DNA from: Lelliottia nimipressuralis
Lineage (GTDB): Bacteria > Pseudomonadota > Gammaproteobacteria > Enterobacterales > Enterobacteriaceae
Direction of reading: 5' to 3'
Length of the DNA: 64,000 nt
Assembly (NCBI RefSeq): GCF_004115925.1
Contig: NZ_SDDX01000002.1
Location: forward strand, 124,001-188,000
How positions within the stretch are numbered: the first letter of the stretch is position 1; every line of letters begins with the position of its first letter. Shown piece after piece: positions 61,302 through 64,000 of the stretch. Under the pieces are notes generated by a model that was not told the origin of the DNA, did not search any database, and worked only from the letters and a program-made list of their open reading frames with translations. Position numbers and translations under genes: made by a program.

Positions 61302-62072
61302 ATGCAAAAATCGGTCTTAATTACAGGATGTTCCAGCGGAATTGGCCTTGAAAGCGCGTTCGAACTGAAGCGCCAGGGATTTTGGGTAATCGCCGCATGC
61401 CGGAAACAAGAAGACGTGGAACGCATGAACAGCAAAGGTTTTCAGGGCGTGTTACTGGATCTGGACTCGCCGGAAAGCATTGAACGCGCCGCCGCAGAAG
61501 TGATCGCCCTGACGGGTAATCGTCTGTACGGCCTGTTTAACAACGCCGGTTTTGGCGTGTACGGCCCGCTGCAAACCATCTCGCGCGAGCAGCTTGAGCA
61601 GCAGTTTTCCACCAACTTTTTTGGCATCCACCAGCTGACCATGGCGCTGTTGCCTGCGATGCTGCCCCACGGAGAAGGCCGCATTGTGATGACCTCGTCG
61701 GTGATGGGCCTGATCTCCACGCCGGGCCGTGGGGCATATGCCGCCAGCAAATATGCGCTGGAAGCCTGGTCAGATGCCTTACGCATGGAGCTGCGCCACA
61801 GCGGCATTAAGGTCAGCCTGATTGAGCCTGGCCCGATTCGCACCCGTTTCACAGAAAACGTAAATCAAACCCAGTCCGACAATCCGGTCGAAAACCCTGG
61901 CATTGCCGCACGCTTTACCCTCGGACCAGAGGCAGTTGTCACCAAAGTGCGCCATGCTTTTGAAAGCGATCGCCCGAAAATACGCTATCCGGTGACACTC
62001 GTCACCCACGCCGTGGGCTGGCTTAAACGTCTGCTGCCGGGGCGTATGATGGATAAAATTTTACGCGGTTGA
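61302..62072 (+). CDS. ybbO: YbbO, short-chain dehydrogenase/reductase
   Basis: A 256-residue classical SDR with cofactor motif TGCSSGIG (8-15), NNAG (about 80), catalytic Ser in MTSSVMGL and YAASK (Tyr and Lys) near 147-151. Escherichia coli YbbO is an NADP+-dependent aldehyde reductase acting on long-chain and other aldehydes. It follows tesA by 28 bases on the same strand. Confidence 0.92.
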   Translation: MQKSVLITGCSSGIGLESAFELKRQGFWVIAACRKQEDVERMNSKGFQGVLLDLDSPESIERAAAEVIALTGNRLYGLFNNAGFGVYGPLQTISREQLEQQFSTNFFGIHQLTMALLPAMLPHGEGRIVMTSSVMGLISTPGRGAYAASKYALEAWSDALRMELRHSGIKVSLIEPGPIRTRFTENVNQTQSDNPVENPGIAARFTLGPEAVVTKVRHAFESDRPKIRYPVTLVTHAVGWLKRLLPGRMMDKILRG

Positions 62073-62077
62073 GTTGA

Positions 62078-62986
<909 letters not shown>

Positions 62987-62998
62987 TCCAGTCTGAAA

Positions 62999-63024
62999 GC
63001 CGGGCAAGCGACATGCTGCCCGGC
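62999..63024. repeat. REP-like hairpin between cnoX and fetB
   Basis: GCCGGGCA (62999-63006) and TGCCCGGC (63017-63024) are perfect 8-bp arms between convergent stops. It looks like a short REP element and may serve as mRNA 3' end for both genes. Confidence 0.55.
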
Positions 63025-63038
63025 AACACACCTACGCG

Positions 63039-63821
63039 TTACTCTGCTTTTTTCAATTGCGTCACCACCAGCTGATGGCGCGAGTTGTAGAATTTTCGAT
63101 AGGTTAAATAGCAGGCGATAATGGTCGACAGGCTGGCCGTCGAGAGCAGCATAAACGTCACCATAATCTGATACTTAATCGCTTTCACGGGATCGATACC
63201 GGCAAAAATCAGCCCGGACATCATCCCCGGTAAACTCACCAGCCCGACCGTTTTCGCCGAATCGACCGTTGGGATCAGCGACGATCGTATACTCTCACGG
63301 ATCAAACGCGCCGACGCCGTTTTTGGCGTGGCTCCCAGGCTAAGTTTCTCCTGGATCTGCTGCTGCTCGCTGCTAAAACGCTGGCCGAGATTGTTGTAGC
63401 ACAACCCCACCGCCACCATCGCGTTACCCGCAATCATCCCGGAAATCGGGATCACCTGCATCGGTGAAAATTCAATCGATCCCGACAGCACCAGCACTGC
63501 CAGCGTCAACGCCGTGCCGGTGGTAATGGCGATAAACGAAGAGATAAAGGCCTTGTCGATGTATTTACTGCGTTTTTGCGCATTCCACGCGGCGTTAAAG
63601 CAGATAAACAGCACCATCAGCAGCGTCAGCACCGCGTGGTTGACGTTGAAAATATACTTCAGCACATAGCCGACGATAATCAGCTGAATGACCGCCCGAC
63701 AAATGCTCCACACAATGTCCTTTTCCAGACCGAGCTTCTCCCGATGGCTGACCAGAATCGCCACAAGGACCAGCACCATCGAAAGCGCCAGTGATTCGTT
63801 GGTAATATTATGCTCGTTCAC
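63039..63821 (-). CDS. fetB: FetB (YbbM), putative iron export permease
   Basis: A 260-residue permease with about seven spans, matching the UPF0014/FetB family: SHREKLGLEKDIVWSICRAV at the start and VISGMIAGN-like PISGMIAGNAMVAVG and SLPGMMSGLIFAGIDP in the core. With FetA it exports iron and increases resistance to peroxide in Escherichia coli. The gene overlaps fetA by 14 bases. Confidence 0.92.
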   Translation of the reverse strand: MNEHNITNESLALSMVLVLVAILVSHREKLGLEKDIVWSICRAVIQLIIVGYVLKYIFNVNHAVLTLLMVLFICFNAAWNAQKRSKYIDKAFISSFIAITTGTALTLAVLVLSGSIEFSPMQVIPISGMIAGNAMVAVGLCYNNLGQRFSSEQQQIQEKLSLGATPKTASARLIRESIRSSLIPTVDSAKTVGLVSLPGMMSGLIFAGIDPVKAIKYQIMVTFMLLSTASLSTIIACYLTYRKFYNSRHQLVVTQLKKAE

Positions 63822-64000
63822 GGTTCTCCTCCTTCATCTTCCCGCCCTGTGGCTGAAGGGTAATCACCTCATCTGCGTGGGCAATCTCACCGGCGTCGTG
63901 CGTTACCCACAGCACCGCAATGTTGTTCTCTTTGGCGTAGCGATGAATGATCTCATTCACGTTGCGTTTGTTGTTTTCGTCGAGGGCGCTGGTCACTTCA
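63808..64000 (-). CDS. fetA: FetA (YbbL), putative iron export ATPase, C-terminal part
   Basis: The last 63 or so codons of an ABC ATPase run off the window edge at 64000. EVTSALDENNK is the end of Walker B and the D-loop, and VLWVTHDAGEI carries the switch His. The tail HADEVITLQPQGGKMKE matches FetA. The start and Walker A lie outside the window. Confidence 0.9.
   Translation of the reverse strand, partial: EVTSALDENNKRNVNEIIHRYAKENNIAVLWVTHDAGEIAHADEVITLQPQGGKMKEENRERA

Overview
The window reads as a chromosomal segment of a member of the Enterobacteriaceae close to Enterobacter, Lelliottia, Leclercia or Klebsiella. The evidence is gene content and order: the ybdJ / ybdF / nfsB / ybdG / pheP backbone, the romA-ramA-ramR module (romA is typical of Enterobacter and Klebsiella), a Salmonella-type fimAICDHF-fimZ-fimY cluster beside tRNA-Arg(UCU), then folD-ybcJ, cysS, ppiB-lpxH, purEK, mnmH, ybbP-ybbA, tesA-ybbO-cnoX and fetAB. 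No insertion sequence, prophage, CRISPR array or rRNA was seen. The genus is an inference from gene content, not a measured relationship.

Region by region. 1-3.3 kb: the start of an RND-pump adaptor, a P2-type cation ATPase with a PhoP-box-like repeat upstream, and a divergent 36-residue membrane protein. 3.5-7.6 kb: ybdJ, then a secreted Fes/IroD-like esterase divergent from a FoxA-like hydroxamate-siderophore receptor across a Fur-box-like site. 7.6-11 kb: the multidrug-resistance regulators ramA, romA and ramR with a clear RamR operator on the romA-ramA promoter, followed by ybdF and nfsB. 11-15.8 kb: a membrane protein of unknown function, an XRE regulator divergent from a 14-helix MFS exporter with a palindrome between them, and ybdG. 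15.8-20.3 kb: a LacI-regulated three-gene carbohydrate operon (symporter, isomerase/epimerase, Gfo/Idh/MocA dehydrogenase) behind two identical 12-bp operators. 20.5-28.8 kb: two more TonB-dependent receptors (FhuE-like and FcuA-like), the latter behind a YncE-like lipoprotein, with pheP and an M14 peptidase between them.

28.8-34.1 kb is an accessory region on the 3' side of the tRNA-Arg gene. It holds a ToxR/YqeI-like membrane regulator with an overlapping partner gene, an orphan winged-helix protein, a chemoreceptor and an intact EAL phosphodiesterase. Its first part looks AT-rich. 34.4-43.4 kb is the type 1 fimbrial locus: an altered EAL protein, FimY and FimZ on the plus strand and the six structural and assembly genes on the minus strand. 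FimW of Salmonella is absent. The regulators use many AGA/AGG codons and sit next to the tRNA that reads AGA.

43.7-64 kb is mostly conserved core. Within it are three less universal items: a MalX-like PTS permease with a MalI-like repressor and tandem operators (45-47.7 kb), an sfbABC/metNIQ-type ABC importer with a MetR-type site upstream (53.4-56.1 kb), and a porin (56.3-57.4 kb).

Taken together the segment joins iron-siderophore uptake (three receptors, an esterase, a YncE-like protein, possibly sfbABC), envelope and drug-efflux control (Ram system, MFS pump, RND adaptor), and surface and motility lifestyle genes (fimbriae, EAL proteins, chemoreceptor) with housekeeping genes for purine, folate, cysteinyl-tRNA and lipid A metabolism. 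The best candidates for undescribed biology are the carbohydrate operon, the secreted esterase paired with a hydroxamate receptor, the small membrane protein beside the ATPase, and the ToxR-like pair with its orphan winged-helix neighbour.
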